NCBI RefSeq assembly: GCF_009184545.1
Contig: NZ_QJOW01000002.1
Span: forward strand, 62,001-126,000
Length of the DNA stretch: 64,000 bases
Source of the DNA: Halosegnis rubeus
GTDB taxonomy: Archaea; Halobacteriota; Halobacteria; Halobacteriales; Haloarculaceae
Direction: 5' to 3'
Made by a program: the position numbers and the translations under genes. The notes below the pieces were generated by a model, which worked only from the letters and a program-made list of their open reading frames with translations, was not told the DNA's origin and searched no databases. Positions 44,041 through 53,079 of this stretch are shown piece by piece (position 1 is the stretch's first letter; each line of letters begins with the position of its first letter).

Positions 44041-44880
44041 CTACGGACGGAACTGGTCGCGGTAGTCCGCGACGAACTGGGCCAGCGTCCGTGGCTCGCG
44101 GCCGAGCAGAGCTGCGACCGCGTCCGTTATCCGCGCGGTCAGCCCGAACCGAGTGGCCTGATACTCTGCGAGCATGAACAGGATGAATCCTGCAGATAGC
44201 CCGCGGTCGCGCATCCGACGGGCAACGGCGCGACGTGATGGATTCGGACACGTTATTTCGCGGTCGAGTTCAGCACTGAACACCGTTGCCGCCTCCTCGA
44301 AGTTGAGTGCCGTCGGTCCGGTGAGTGTCACTGCCGGCCGGTCCAGCCGACGCTCGCCGGTAAGTAGTCTGGCCGCGACCACCCCCACGTCGCGCGCGTC
44401 AACGAAGCCGAGTCGGCCCTCCCCTGCCGGGACGAACAGCTCACCCCTCTCGCGTATCTCCGGGCTGTGGATGCCGCTGAGGTTCTGCATGAAGTACGCC
44501 GCCCGAAGCGCGGCGGTCTCGGCGTCGAGTCGTTCGAGGTGGCGCTCGATGCGCCGGTGTGGGAGCACGGGGAGTTTGTCGGCACCGAGCACGGACAGAA
44601 AGACGAGTCGCTCGACGCCGGTCCGAACCGCTGCGTCGGCGAAGTCCGTGACGCGACCCGGCGTGACGCCCGGCGGAAACATGAGGAAGACGGCTTCGAC
44701 GCCGTCGAGTGCGTCCCCCCACGTCTCCGGCTTCGTGTAGTCGAAGGTGACGGTCTCGACGCTTAGGCTGGTCGCCGTCGGGTCCCGAACGCCTGCTCGG
44801 ACCGGCAACTCGGTCGGGTTGAGTTCCGTGACGACGGCGGACCCGACGGTTCCGGTCGCGCCCGTCACGAGCACCGTCAC
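44041..44880 (-). CDS. NmrA-like NAD(P)-binding protein
   Basis: The 279-residue atypical SDR of the NmrA/azoreductase type has the cofactor loop VLVTGATGTVGSAVV at residues 3-17. FLSVLGADKLPVLPHRRIERHLERLDAETAALRAAYFMQNL is the typical core, with a C-terminal LAQFVADYRDQF. The GTG at 44880 overlaps the stop of the upstream frameshifted gene. Such proteins often act as quinone or flavin reductases or redox sensors. Confidence 0.85.
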   Translation of the reverse strand: MTVLVTGATGTVGSAVVTELNPTELPVRAGVRDPTATSLSVETVTFDYTKPETWGDALDGVEAVFLMFPPGVTPGRVTDFADAAVRTGVERLVFLSVLGADKLPVLPHRRIERHLERLDAETAALRAAYFMQNLSGIHSPEIRERGELFVPAGEGRLGFVDARDVGVVAARLLTGERRLDRPAVTLTGPTALNFEEAATVFSAELDREITCPNPSRRAVARRMRDRGLSAGFILFMLAEYQATRFGLTARITDAVAALLGREPRTLAQFVADYRDQFRP

Positions 44881-45510
44881 CGGTCGCTTACCTTCGGGAG
44901 TTCGTGCAGGTAGTCGTCGCCCTCGGCGCAGTCGAGCATAAACGCGGCCACGTTCGCCCGGGTGGCTGCGTCTCGGAGTCCGAGTTCGAGGTCGGCCCAT
45001 GGTCAATGTTACCGGTGTACGCACCGTCGGTGAGTCGGGGCGCGCGGACGACGGTCCAGTCGGTGTCGCTGGCCTTCACGTGGTCGACGTGGCTCTCGGC
45101 GTCGGCCAGCACCTCCGTCGCAACGAGCTTCAGCAGCCCCCCCATCACCCGCCCGCCGAAACTCACCGACTCGCCCGGCTCCCGGACGCCGTCCCCGACC
45201 AGCGTGATGAATCGCTCAACGCCGGCGTCGGCCATCGCTTCGAGGATGTGGTCGCCCGCCGCGGTGAGCAGGTCGTCCGGACTCTCCTTCCCCTGCCCGA
45301 GGACGCTCACCACGGCGTCGGCTCCGGCAACCGCCTCCCCGACGTTGGTTCCTCCGTAGGCGTCACCGGTCACGACCGTCAGCCGGTCGTCCTCGTGGGT
45401 GATATCCGCCGGGTCGCGTGCGAACCCCGTCACCTCGTGACCGCGGTCGAGTGCCTGTGCCACCAGCGGCTCTCCTGTTCGTCCCGTCGCGCGAACACTG
45501 CGAGTTTCAT
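44877..45510 (-). pseudogene. NAD(P)H-binding reductase gene with two frameshifts
   Basis: The start codon ATG at 45510 opens MKLAVF, but the family continuation ATGRTGEPLVAQALDRGHEVTGFARDP lies one frame over, consistent with one missing base near 45492. The product then continues normally (SVLGQGKESPDDLLTAAGDHIL, VVRAPRLTDGAYTGN) until about 45000. There a second missing base, next to a GGG run, is needed to reach LELGLRDAATRANVAAFMLDC and the stop at 44877. With both corrected it is an intact NAD(P)H-binding protein of about 211 residues. Either the gene is dead or the assembly has two G-run errors. Confidence 0.8.
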
Positions 45511-45530
45511 ACCACACTACTGGCGGCGAG

Positions 45531-45565
45531 AGAACATATACTCCTAACTTCGAAGTGTAGGAGTA
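45531..45565. promoter_or_regulatory. divergent promoter and palindromic operator of the HxlR locus
   Basis: The acatata box (45534-45540) is 25-30 bases from both the reductase ATG (45510) and the regulator ATG (45566), so it can serve both strands. TACTCCTA (45539-45546) and TAGGAGTA (45558-45565) form a perfect 8-bp inverted repeat, and between them ACTTCGAAGT (45547-45556) is itself palindromic. It is an obvious site for the adjacent HxlR regulator. Confidence 0.65.
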
Positions 45566-46009
45566 ATGGCGCTGTCGCACCGGCTCGCGGGCCACAAGCT
45601 TCAGGAGTGGTCGACGACACGTCGCGGTATGGACACACAGGACCGCGAGCGCGCGCAGAAGTGCCGGGCGTCGCTGTCGGCGGGCGAACGCGAACGGGTC
45701 GAACAGCGGGTCTCGTCGTTGCTCGACTTACTCGGGAAGGCTCACACGATGGCGCTGTTGCGCGAGTTCGCCTTCGCCGACGCGCCGCTGCGATTCTCTG
45801 ATATCGAAACCCGTCTCGATATCTCACCGGACACGCTCTCACAGCGGCTGAGCGAACTGGTCGAGCGCGGACTGCTCGACCGGCAGTCGTACGACGAGAT
45901 ACCGCCACGCGTGGAGTATCGCCCCACCGACCGCGCCGAGGCGCTGTTCCCCGCCTTCGGCCACTTCCACCAGTGGGCGATGGAGTACGAACTCGACTAC
46001 GAAAACTGA
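45566..46009 (+). CDS. HxlR-family regulator
   Basis: The winged-helix protein is 147 residues from the ATG at 45566. If translation starts at the internal ATG at 45629 it is 126 residues. Core motifs are LLGKAHTMALLREFAFADAPLRFSDIETRLDISPDTLSQRLSELVERGLLDRQ and the wing RVEYRPTDRAEAL. Cys33 in RAQKCRASL may be the sensory cysteine usual in this family. It faces the frameshifted reductase across a shared promoter with a palindrome, the classical arrangement for control of a quinone or electrophile detoxifying enzyme. Confidence 0.87.
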   Translation: MALSHRLAGHKLQEWSTTRRGMDTQDRERAQKCRASLSAGERERVEQRVSSLLDLLGKAHTMALLREFAFADAPLRFSDIETRLDISPDTLSQRLSELVERGLLDRQSYDEIPPRVEYRPTDRAEALFPAFGHFHQWAMEYELDYEN

Positions 46010-46068
46010 AGTCGATTCAGGTCGGCTCACTCGCCTGTTTTTTCCGGGTGGCAGCTCAAAGAGGCCTG

Positions 46069-47043
46069 ATGACAGCGACCAGCGGACTCGCCATCGACGC
46101 GCGCGGCGTCGAGGTGACCTACGGCGACGGAACCGAGGCCGTCCGTGGCGTTGACCTCCAGATACCCGAAGGGGAGTTCTTCGGCTTTCTCGGAGCCAAC
46201 GGCGCGGGCAAGACGACGACAATCAAGACGCTGGTGACGCTGTTGACGCCGACGGCCGGCAGCGTCACCGTCAACGGCTACGACACCCTGACCGAGGGGC
46301 GGTCCGTCCGCCAGTCGGTCGGTTACATGGCACAGGAGACGGCAATCGACACCGACCTCACCGCCCGCGAGAACATCAAGTTCGCCTGCGAGGCGTACGG
46401 TGTCACCGGCAGCGAACGCGAGGAACGAATCGACAGCCTGCTCGACTTGGTCGACCTCGCCGACGTTGCTGACAAGACCGCGGACGGCTTCTCCGGCGGG
46501 ATGAAGAAACGACTCGACGCCGCGACCGCCCTCGTGCACGAGCCGCCGCTCGTCTTTCTCGACGAGCCGACGACCGGGCTGGACCCGAAGGCGCGAAACC
46601 GCCTGTGGGAGTATTTCCAGCGCATCAACGACCGCGGGACGACCGTCTTCCTGACGACGCAGTATCTGGAGGAAGCGGATTACCTGTGTGACCGGCTCTC
46701 GCTCATCCTCGACGGGCAGATTGTCGAGACCGGCTCGCCCGACGAACTGAAATCCCGCGTCGGCGGTGAACGGCTCGATATCGACCTCGCCGACGAGACC
46801 GACACCGACCGCGCGCTCGATATCGCACGGGAGTTTTTCGCGGCCGACGCCACCGTCGAGCGAACCGACGACGGGGTGGCTGTCACGGCCCGCACCGCCC
46901 GCGAGCGCGGGCCGGACCTGCTCGTCGCACTGCGCGACGGTGACGTGGCCGTCACCGGCTTCAACGTTCGCGCTCCATCGCTCGATGACGTGTTCCTCGC
47001 CGTCACCGACGACGAGGACGGGCTCACGGAGGCGGCTCAATGA
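46069..47043 (+). CDS. ABC transporter ATP-binding protein (DrrA-like)
   Basis: The 324-residue ATPase has Walker A GANGAGKTT at about residues 42-50, signature FSGGMKKRLDAA at about 142-153, Walker B PPLVFLDEPTTGLDP at about 163-177 and the His-loop replaced by TTQYLEEAD, typical of daunorubicin-resistance-type exporters. A C-terminal domain after residue 225 is usual. Coupled by ATGA to the permease, it forms an exporter of drugs, lipids or other unidentified substrates. Confidence 0.93.
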   Translation: MTATSGLAIDARGVEVTYGDGTEAVRGVDLQIPEGEFFGFLGANGAGKTTTIKTLVTLLTPTAGSVTVNGYDTLTEGRSVRQSVGYMAQETAIDTDLTARENIKFACEAYGVTGSEREERIDSLLDLVDLADVADKTADGFSGGMKKRLDAATALVHEPPLVFLDEPTTGLDPKARNRLWEYFQRINDRGTTVFLTTQYLEEADYLCDRLSLILDGQIVETGSPDELKSRVGGERLDIDLADETDTDRALDIAREFFAADATVERTDDGVAVTARTARERGPDLLVALRDGDVAVTGFNVRAPSLDDVFLAVTDDEDGLTEAAQ

Positions 47044-47870
47044 GCAACGGCTTCCTGTGGGACGTGTGGGTGAACTTCAAGCGCTGGAATCTGAAGGCGG
47101 TGCGCAATCCGTTCGTGCTCGTCGTCTCGCTCGCCCAGCCGATTATCTTCCTCGTCCTGTTCACGCAGGTGTTCGGCGGGGTGGCGACGGGCGCAATCAA
47201 CCGCGGCGGCGGCAGTATCACCTATGAGACGTATCTCGTGCCGGCCATCGCGATTCAGGTGGCACTCGCCGCGGCCGTCACCTCCGGTATCGGCTTGGTC
47301 GAGGATATCGAGGAGGGTATCTTCGAGAAGATTCTCGCCAGTCCCATGCACCGCGGCGGTGTCTTCCTCGGGAAGGCGACCGCCGAACTGCTGCGCATCG
47401 CCGTGCAGATCGGTATCATCCTCGTGCTCGGAACCCTGCTTGGGGCCTCAATCGCCGGCGGTATCCCGAGTGCCCTCGCCATCATCGGTATCGGCGTCGT
47501 CTTCTCGCTGTGGTTCATGGGGCTGTCGAACGTGATTGCGCTCGTCACCCGCGATCAGGAGTCGACCATCATCGCCTCCAACGTGATGCAGTTTCCCCTC
47601 CTCTTCTTGTCGACCGGGTTTCTTCCCCTCGACGCGCTGCCGGGATGGGTTCAGACCGTCGCGAAGTACAACCCCGTCACCTACGGCATCGACGCCGCGC
47701 GGGCGGTGATGCTCGGTCGCGACACAATGACCGTCATCGAGGTGACGCAGTTCACCGGCGTCTGGAACACGCTCGTTCCCGCACTCGCCATCCTAACCGT
47801 TCTCGACCTCGCGTTCGGGGCCGCCGCCGTCTATCTCATCGGGCGGGCGTCGAGCTCCTCGGTGTCGTAG
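47040..47870 (+). CDS. ABC-2 type permease
   Basis: The 276-residue integral membrane protein has about six hydrophobic segments (near residues 25-45, 68-88, 105-130, 140-160, 175-195 and 240-262). It belongs to the ABC-2 exporter family, with the EDIEEGIFEKILASPMHRGGVFLGKATAELLRI coupling region and FLSTGFLPLDALPGWVQTVAKYNPVTYGIDAARAVM. It overlaps the ATP-binding gene and completes the exporter. Confidence 0.92.
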   Translation: MSNGFLWDVWVNFKRWNLKAVRNPFVLVVSLAQPIIFLVLFTQVFGGVATGAINRGGGSITYETYLVPAIAIQVALAAAVTSGIGLVEDIEEGIFEKILASPMHRGGVFLGKATAELLRIAVQIGIILVLGTLLGASIAGGIPSALAIIGIGVVFSLWFMGLSNVIALVTRDQESTIIASNVMQFPLLFLSTGFLPLDALPGWVQTVAKYNPVTYGIDAARAVMLGRDTMTVIEVTQFTGVWNTLVPALAILTVLDLAFGAAAVYLIGRASSSSVS

Positions 47871-47912
47871 CCCCCAACGCTCATTGCTCGCTCCCGCGAA
47901 ATCATCACGAGA

Positions 47913-48572
47913 ATGACTGGTGTCTACGCGGCGAAACTCGGCGACGAGACCGACCGGCTCCACGAGCGCGTGCGCGACCGGTACGCGCTCGATTCCACCG
48001 ACGACCGCGTCTGGGTTGGCCGCGGCGAGATGGATATTACCCGTGGCACGCTCGTTCTCCCCGGACTGTACGTGATGCCGCGCTGGAATCTGCTGTTTCC
48101 CGAACGGGGCGAAGCGGTTCCGTTCACCGTGACGACGGCCGGCATCGAGGTGGCGGGTCGGGAGGCGCTCATCACCCAGCGCGCGTTCATTTTCGACTCG
48201 AAGCGTCGGCGATTCGACTCGCTGACCGTCTACGATGCGTCGCGCGACCGCCTGTTCGATTTCCTCGGGAGAGACGGCCACATCGTGAGCGAACTCCACC
48301 CCCGCGTCGCGGACGGTGAACTCATCGTGGAGGGGGGCAAGCAGTGGCTCCGTGCCGGCGGCCGGTATCTCCCGCTCGCCGGCCCGATGGCCGCCACCGT
48401 CGAGGTACGCGACAGATTCCTCCCCGACGAGGACCGCTTTCGGGTGCGGGCAGAGGTGTCGAACCCACTCGCCGGCGAGATCCTCGGCTACACCGGGCGA
48501 TTCACGCAGACGACGGACGCGAGCGCCGAGCCCGTCGAGCCGTGTGCGAGGCCGACGACGCTGCCGCCGTGA
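47913..48572 (+). CDS. DUF4166-like protein
   Basis: A 219-residue soluble protein, mostly beta strand by pattern: LVLPGLYVMPRWNLLFPERGEAVPFTVTT, then FDSKRRRFDSLTVYDASRDRLFDFLGRDGHIVSELHPRV, and a C-terminal SNPLAGEILGYTGRFTQT. The last blocks resemble DUF4166 domains, which are also found fused to dehydrogenases. Function is unknown. It follows the ABC permease by 42 bases but has no evident link to it. Confidence 0.65.
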   Translation: MTGVYAAKLGDETDRLHERVRDRYALDSTDDRVWVGRGEMDITRGTLVLPGLYVMPRWNLLFPERGEAVPFTVTTAGIEVAGREALITQRAFIFDSKRRRFDSLTVYDASRDRLFDFLGRDGHIVSELHPRVADGELIVEGGKQWLRAGGRYLPLAGPMAATVEVRDRFLPDEDRFRVRAEVSNPLAGEILGYTGRFTQTTDASAEPVEPCARPTTLPP

Positions 48573-48674
48573 ACCGTCTCGACGCGAGTGTCGCTGTCGG
48601 TGGACTCGTCGGCTGGCGACTGGCTCCGCCCGCGGCGAGCGAAACACGTTAGCCGGTGGACGGGTACTGCCGGT

Positions 48675-49409
48675 ATGCGCATCGAGAACAGCTTCATCCC
48701 CGTCAGCGGCGTCGGGGAGACCACGGAGCGGAATCTCTGGGCCGCGGGCGTCACCAACTGGGACAGCTTCGACCCGAGCCACGTCGGTCCGACGACCGGC
48801 GAGCGGATCGAGGCGTTCATCGACACCGCCCGCGACCGCCTCGACCGTGAGGACAGCCGCTTTTTCGGCGAGCGATTCCCGTCGAGTGAACTGTGGCGCT
48901 GTTATGAGAACTTCCGTGATGACACCGTCTTCTTCGATATCGAGACGACCGGGCTTTCGCCCGGGCGCGACGACGTGACGACCGTCTCCTTCCACCGCGA
49001 CGGCGACACCACGACCCTCGTCCGCGGCGACGACCTCACCGCCGGGAACCTCCGCGAGCAGTTGGACGGCTCCCTGCTCGTCACGTTCAACGGGGTCTCC
49101 TTCGACGTGCCCTTCCTCGAGGAGTCGTTCGACCTCGACATCGACACGCCCCACATCGACGCGATGTACGCCGCGAAGAAGGTGGGCCTGTCCGGCGGGC
49201 TGAAGGCCATCGAACCGGAGGTGGGAATCGAGCGCGACCGCCCAGACATCTCCGGGCGCGACGCCGTCCGACTGTGGCGCGAACACGAGCGCGGCAAGGA
49301 CGGCTCGCTGGAGACACTCGTCTCCTACAACCGCGAGGACACGGTCAATCTGAAGACCCTACTCGATGAGGTCACCGACCGCCTCCACGACCAGACCTTC
49401 GTCGAATGA
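48675..49409 (+). CDS. RNase H-fold DEDD exonuclease (YprB-like)
   Basis: The 244-residue protein starts with a helix-hairpin-like region (IPVSGVGETTERNLWAAGVTNWDSF). The exonuclease motif FFDIETTGLSPGRDDV follows at about residue 88, then VTFNGVSFDVPFLEE with a second acidic site, and YNREDTVNLKTLLDEV near the C-terminus. These are the DEDD positions of ribonuclease-H-like exonucleases. The substrate, RNA or DNA, is unknown. Its TGA overlaps the ATG of the lipoate ligase gene. Confidence 0.87.
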   Translation: MRIENSFIPVSGVGETTERNLWAAGVTNWDSFDPSHVGPTTGERIEAFIDTARDRLDREDSRFFGERFPSSELWRCYENFRDDTVFFDIETTGLSPGRDDVTTVSFHRDGDTTTLVRGDDLTAGNLREQLDGSLLVTFNGVSFDVPFLEESFDLDIDTPHIDAMYAAKKVGLSGGLKAIEPEVGIERDRPDISGRDAVRLWREHERGKDGSLETLVSYNREDTVNLKTLLDEVTDRLHDQTFVE

Positions 49410-50209
49410 GCGCGGAGTGGCGACTGCTCCGCGAGCAGACCCTGCCGGGCGGGGAGGCGATGGCGTACGACGAGACCGCCGCCCGGACCGCCGCGGCGGG
49501 TGGTCCCCGGACCGTTCGGCTGTATCAGTGGCAACCCAGTACGCTCTCGCTCGGCTACCGACAGGCTCCCGAGAGCGTCGACTGGGACGCCTGCGAACGG
49601 GCCGGAATCGACGTGATTCGGCGCAACACCGGCGGCGGCGGCATCTACCACGACACCCACGGCGACATCTCCTACTCGATTATCGCCCCCGCCGACGAGG
49701 TTCCGGGCGACCTGATGGAGACGTACGAGCGGTTCTGTCAGCCCCTCTTTTCCGCCTTCGATGCGCTCGGTATCGACGCACACTTTGCCGACGAGGAGCA
49801 GCCGGCCATCCACGAGCCGGCCTGTTATCTCCGCGCGCTCCACCCGGCCCACGATATCGTCGCCGGCGACGGCCGGAAGCTGTCGGGCAACGCCCAGTAT
49901 CGCCGGAAGGACGCGGTCATCCAACACGGCTCGATCTCCTTCCGGAGTGACCCGGAGCGCCACCTGCGGTGTTTTGCCGAGGATGTGTCGCCCACCGAGT
50001 TCGAGGGCCGGGTGACGAGCATTGAGGAGCTTCGCCCGGAGCTGTCGCGGTCGGACGTGGTGGCGGCGCTGGAGGAGGCGCTCGCCGAGTGGGCCGGTGC
50101 CGAGACGGGGGAGTGGTCGGACGACGAGGTGGCGTTTGCCGAACGGCGCGCCCGGGAGAAGTACGGGTCCGAGGCGTGGACGCGACACCGCGACGACCCC
50201 ACGACCTAG
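49406..50209 (+). CDS. lplA: lipoate-protein ligase A-type enzyme
   Basis: The 267-residue protein of the biotin/lipoate ligase fold carries the RRNTGGGGIYHD motif near residues 72-83, LSYSIIAP-like ISYSIIAP next to it, and the catalytic-lysine segment GRKLSGNAQYRRKDAVIQHGS near residues 153-173. The family attaches lipoate or octanoate to E2 and GcvH proteins. Archaeal members are sometimes two-part enzymes; here no separate accessory gene is in view. Confidence 0.85.
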   Translation: MSAEWRLLREQTLPGGEAMAYDETAARTAAAGGPRTVRLYQWQPSTLSLGYRQAPESVDWDACERAGIDVIRRNTGGGGIYHDTHGDISYSIIAPADEVPGDLMETYERFCQPLFSAFDALGIDAHFADEEQPAIHEPACYLRALHPAHDIVAGDGRKLSGNAQYRRKDAVIQHGSISFRSDPERHLRCFAEDVSPTEFEGRVTSIEELRPELSRSDVVAALEEALAEWAGAETGEWSDDEVAFAERRAREKYGSEAWTRHRDDPTT

Positions 50210-50690
50210 GTTTTTGCTATCGTTTGAGTGTGTTTCTCGCTGATTTTGGCTACGTTGGTGAGCACGGCTTGAAATCCCCGGGCGTATCGTCTGGTGATTG
50301 CTCTGTTGTGAATAGCCGGAACGCCCCTTTCAGTCCACCCACGGCAACAGCCCACACGCCTCCCCAGCCGACTCGTTCGTTCCACTCACTCGTCCACTGT
50401 CAGAGCAAGCGCTGACAAACCGTCGCTCGGTGCCCTCGCGACGACCTCGCGACGACGGGCGCGCACGAGGCGCGCCGGCTCACGCCACCGCACTGCGTTG
50501 CTTGATCGGGCAACCGAGGCGGTGGCCTACCGCACCGCTCGCTGTGCGAGCGTGTGCGGTCCGGGGGAGGGTTGGCGCGGTCCGTCGCGCCCTCGTGGCG
50601 CGACTTGACCGCCAGCGGTCGCGGTATCGTTTCCCCGGTGCCAAGCAACGAGAGCGGTGTCGGTGTTGCTGAAGCTGAGTCCACCAGCAC
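50210..50690. repeat. dispersed structured non-coding element, copy B
   Basis: No gene is seen between 50209 and 50796. The sequence aligns with 26188-26845 but lacks that copy's inverted-repeat insert. Conserved hairpins include GGCGCGC-acgag-GCGCGCC near 50458-50477, CCACCGC…GCGGTGG around an inner GTTGC…GCAAC (about 50486-50526), and GCTCGC-tgt-GCGAGC within CGCACC…GTGTGCG (about 50530-50560). The 3' block ccccggtgccaagcaacga (50634-50652) recurs in altered form about 70 bases later. Open frames here are shadows. Confidence 0.8.
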
Positions 50691-50795
50691 AGTGCCCTCC
50701 CCGAAGCCAAACAACGACAACAAAGTCGAAACCGGACACACCACCAGAGCCGGCCAAATAAGACCACTTTTCATGTCCGACACCCGACCACGACC

Positions 50796-51659
50796 ATGAG
50801 CGCAGACGACATCCGAATCGGGGCACACACCTCAATCGCGAAGAGCGCGGGTCCGTACGACGGGCCGGCGAACGCCGTCCACCAGCAGGTCGACTACGGC
50901 GGCAACTGCGGGCAAATCTTCTCCCACTCGCCGCAGGTGTGGCAGTCGCCGGACGTCGACGACGAAGCCGCGACGCAGTTTCGCGACCTCGCGGAGGAAA
51001 ACGACGTGCGCCCGTGGGTCATCCACAGTTCCTATCTCGTCAACCTCTGTACGCCGAAAGACGACCTCCGCCGGAAATCACTGGAGTCGATGCAGGAGGA
51101 GGTCGACGTGGCCGACCGCCTCGGAATCCCGTACGTGAACGTCCACCTCGGGGCACACACCGGCGCGGGCGTAGAGGGTGGCCTGGCGAACGCCGGCTCC
51201 GTGCTCGATGACCTCGACGTGCCCGAGAGCGTGACGGTGCTCATCGAGTCCGACGCGGGGTCGGGCACCAAACTCGGCGGGCAGTTCGAGCATCTCGCGA
51301 CCGTCGCCGACGAGACGAGCGAGCCCATCGAGTTCTGTCTCGACACCGCCCACGTCTTCGCCGCGGGATACGACCTCTCGACCGCGGAAGGCGTCGAGGC
51401 GACGTTCGCCGAGTTCGACGACGTCGTCGGACTCGACCGGCTCTCGTACGTCCACCTCAACGACTCGAAACACGCCTGTGGCACCAACAAGGACGAACAC
51501 GCCCACATCGGCGAGGGCGAAATCGGCGTCGAGGGGATGCGCGCGTTCATCAACACCGCCGCCGACCTCGGCGTGCCGATGGCGCTCGAAACGCCGACGG
51601 AAGACGGGAAATCGTTCCCGTGGAACATCGAGCGAGTCCGCGAACTGCACCAGGCGTGA
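50796..51659 (+). CDS. nfo: endonuclease IV (AP endonuclease)
   Basis: The 287-residue TIM-barrel metalloenzyme cleaves DNA at abasic sites. It begins with [23 protein letters not shown], and has the zinc-site blocks [20 protein letters not shown] (near residue 110), [31 protein letters not shown] and [26 protein letters not shown]. All are characteristic of Nfo. A caaataag TATA-like element lies about 40 bases upstream. Confidence 0.94.
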   Translation: MSADDIRIGAHTSIAKSAGPYDGPANAVHQQVDYGGNCGQIFSHSPQVWQSPDVDDEAATQFRDLAEENDVRPWVIHSSYLVNLCTPKDDLRRKSLESMQEEVDVADRLGIPYVNVHLGAHTGAGVEGGLANAGSVLDDLDVPESVTVLIESDAGSGTKLGGQFEHLATVADETSEPIEFCLDTAHVFAAGYDLSTAEGVEATFAEFDDVVGLDRLSYVHLNDSKHACGTNKDEHAHIGEGEIGVEGMRAFINTAADLGVPMALETPTEDGKSFPWNIERVRELHQA

Positions 51660-51735
51660 ACGGACGGGTCAGCGGACCGTCTCAGAAGCAAACCGAGAGG
51701 TCGACCCTTTTGAGGCTGGCTCCCGAGTTGACCGT

Positions 51736-52197
51736 ATGGAGAAAGTCTCCGTGGCAGACGTTGAGTCGGGCGGGATGGGAGCGGCAGACCGGCGCGGCCT
51801 GACCGACGCCCTCGACGCGACCGGACTCGCTATCAATCACTACTCCGTCGAACCGGGCGAGGGGCTGTCCGGCGGGCTTCACACCCACATGGATCAAGAG
51901 GAAATCTTCTACGTCGTCGAGGGCGAGGTGACGTTCACCGTCGGCTACGACGGCGGCGAGTCGGTCGTGCTCGACGGCGAAGAGGCCATCCGATTTGCCC
52001 CCGGCGAGTACCAGACCAGCGAGAACACCGGCGACGGCGAGGCAGCGGTCATCGCGCTCGGCGCGCCCCGCGAGAGCGGCGACGTGCGACTCCCGCAGCC
52101 GTGCCCCGATGGCGACAGCGACAACATGCAGATGCAGTTTGGCGACGACGGGATGGTGCTCGTCTGTCCCGAGTGTGGCACGGAACTCGACGCGTAG
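51736..52197 (+). CDS. cupin protein with C-terminal zinc-ribbon tail
   Basis: The 153-residue protein has a single cupin domain: GLSGGLHTHMDQEEIFYVVEGEVTF at about residues 43-67 and FAPGEYQTSENTGDGEAAVIALGAP at about 89-113. A tail follows with CPDGDSDN and CPECGTEL that may bind zinc. Such small haloarchaeal cupins have no assigned reaction. A T-run at 52209-52216 follows the stop and may terminate its mRNA. Confidence 0.87.
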   Translation: MEKVSVADVESGGMGAADRRGLTDALDATGLAINHYSVEPGEGLSGGLHTHMDQEEIFYVVEGEVTFTVGYDGGESVVLDGEEAIRFAPGEYQTSENTGDGEAAVIALGAPRESGDVRLPQPCPDGDSDNMQMQFGDDGMVLVCPECGTELDA

Positions 52198-52236
52198 AGC
52201 CGACGCCGTTTTTTTCAACCGTATCGAACCCGCGGT

Positions 52237-53019
52237 GTGCGCCGCTTCTCCGCCGAGTATCTCGACCGCACGCGCGAGGGGATGTGGGCCGACCGGACCA
52301 CCCTCGAACCCCTCCGACTCGCCAGCCGCAGCTCCGTGCTCGACGTTGGCTGCGGGACGGGCGAACTTGCGGCGGCTCTCGGAAACGAAACGGACGCCCG
52401 CATCGTCGGGGCAGACCGCGACCCGGACCTGTTAGCGTATCTCCCGCCAGACGTACAGGGCGTGCGCGCCGACGCTTACCGACTCCCCTTCCCGGACGAC
52501 AGCTTCGACATCGTCGTCTGTCAGGCGCTGCTCATCAATCTCCCCGACCCCGAGCGCGCACTCGCTGAGCTTTCCCGCGTCGCAAGCGAGTCGGTCGCGG
52601 CCGTCGAACCCGACAACAGCGCCGTCACAGTCGAATCGACAGTCGCGAGCGAGTCGCGGCTGGCGGGCGAGGCGCGCAACCGCTACATCGCCGGCGTCGA
52701 CACCGACGTAACGCTCGGGAGTCGGCTCGCCGAGCTGTTCGAGCAGGCAGGACTCACGAACGTCCAGACGGCCCGTCGCGACCAGACCCAGACGGTCGCA
52801 CCGCCGTACTCGGAAGCGGACCTCGAAGCCGTGGGTCGGAAGGCGCGCGGTGACGCGATTCACACGCAACGAGGTGACCTCGCGGGTGATGCCGACGCCC
52901 TCGACCGACTGCGCGCGGCGTGGCGCGAGATGGGCCGTGAAGCCCTCGAACAGACACAGGCCGGCGAGTACGAACGTCGGGAGACGGTTCCGTTCCACGT
53001 CGCCGTCGGCGACGTATAA
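52237..53019 (+). CDS. class I SAM-dependent methyltransferase
   Basis: The 260-residue protein has motif I VLDVGCGTGELAAAL at about residues 34-48, an acidic residue closing strand 2 (IVGADRD), and LPFPDDSFDIVVCQALLINLPDPERALAELSRV at about 83-115. This is the UbiE/Methyltransf_11 pattern. The substrate is not predictable. The start is GTG at 52237, preceded by the T-run that ends the cupin transcript. Confidence 0.88.
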   Translation: MRRFSAEYLDRTREGMWADRTTLEPLRLASRSSVLDVGCGTGELAAALGNETDARIVGADRDPDLLAYLPPDVQGVRADAYRLPFPDDSFDIVVCQALLINLPDPERALAELSRVASESVAAVEPDNSAVTVESTVASESRLAGEARNRYIAGVDTDVTLGSRLAELFEQAGLTNVQTARRDQTQTVAPPYSEADLEAVGRKARGDAIHTQRGDLAGDADALDRLRAAWREMGREALEQTQAGEYERRETVPFHVAVGDV

Positions 53020-53079
53020 AGATGTGAACAGAAACCGGTTTCTGCGGGAAGCTAACTGTCTGGCCCCACGAGGATGGGT

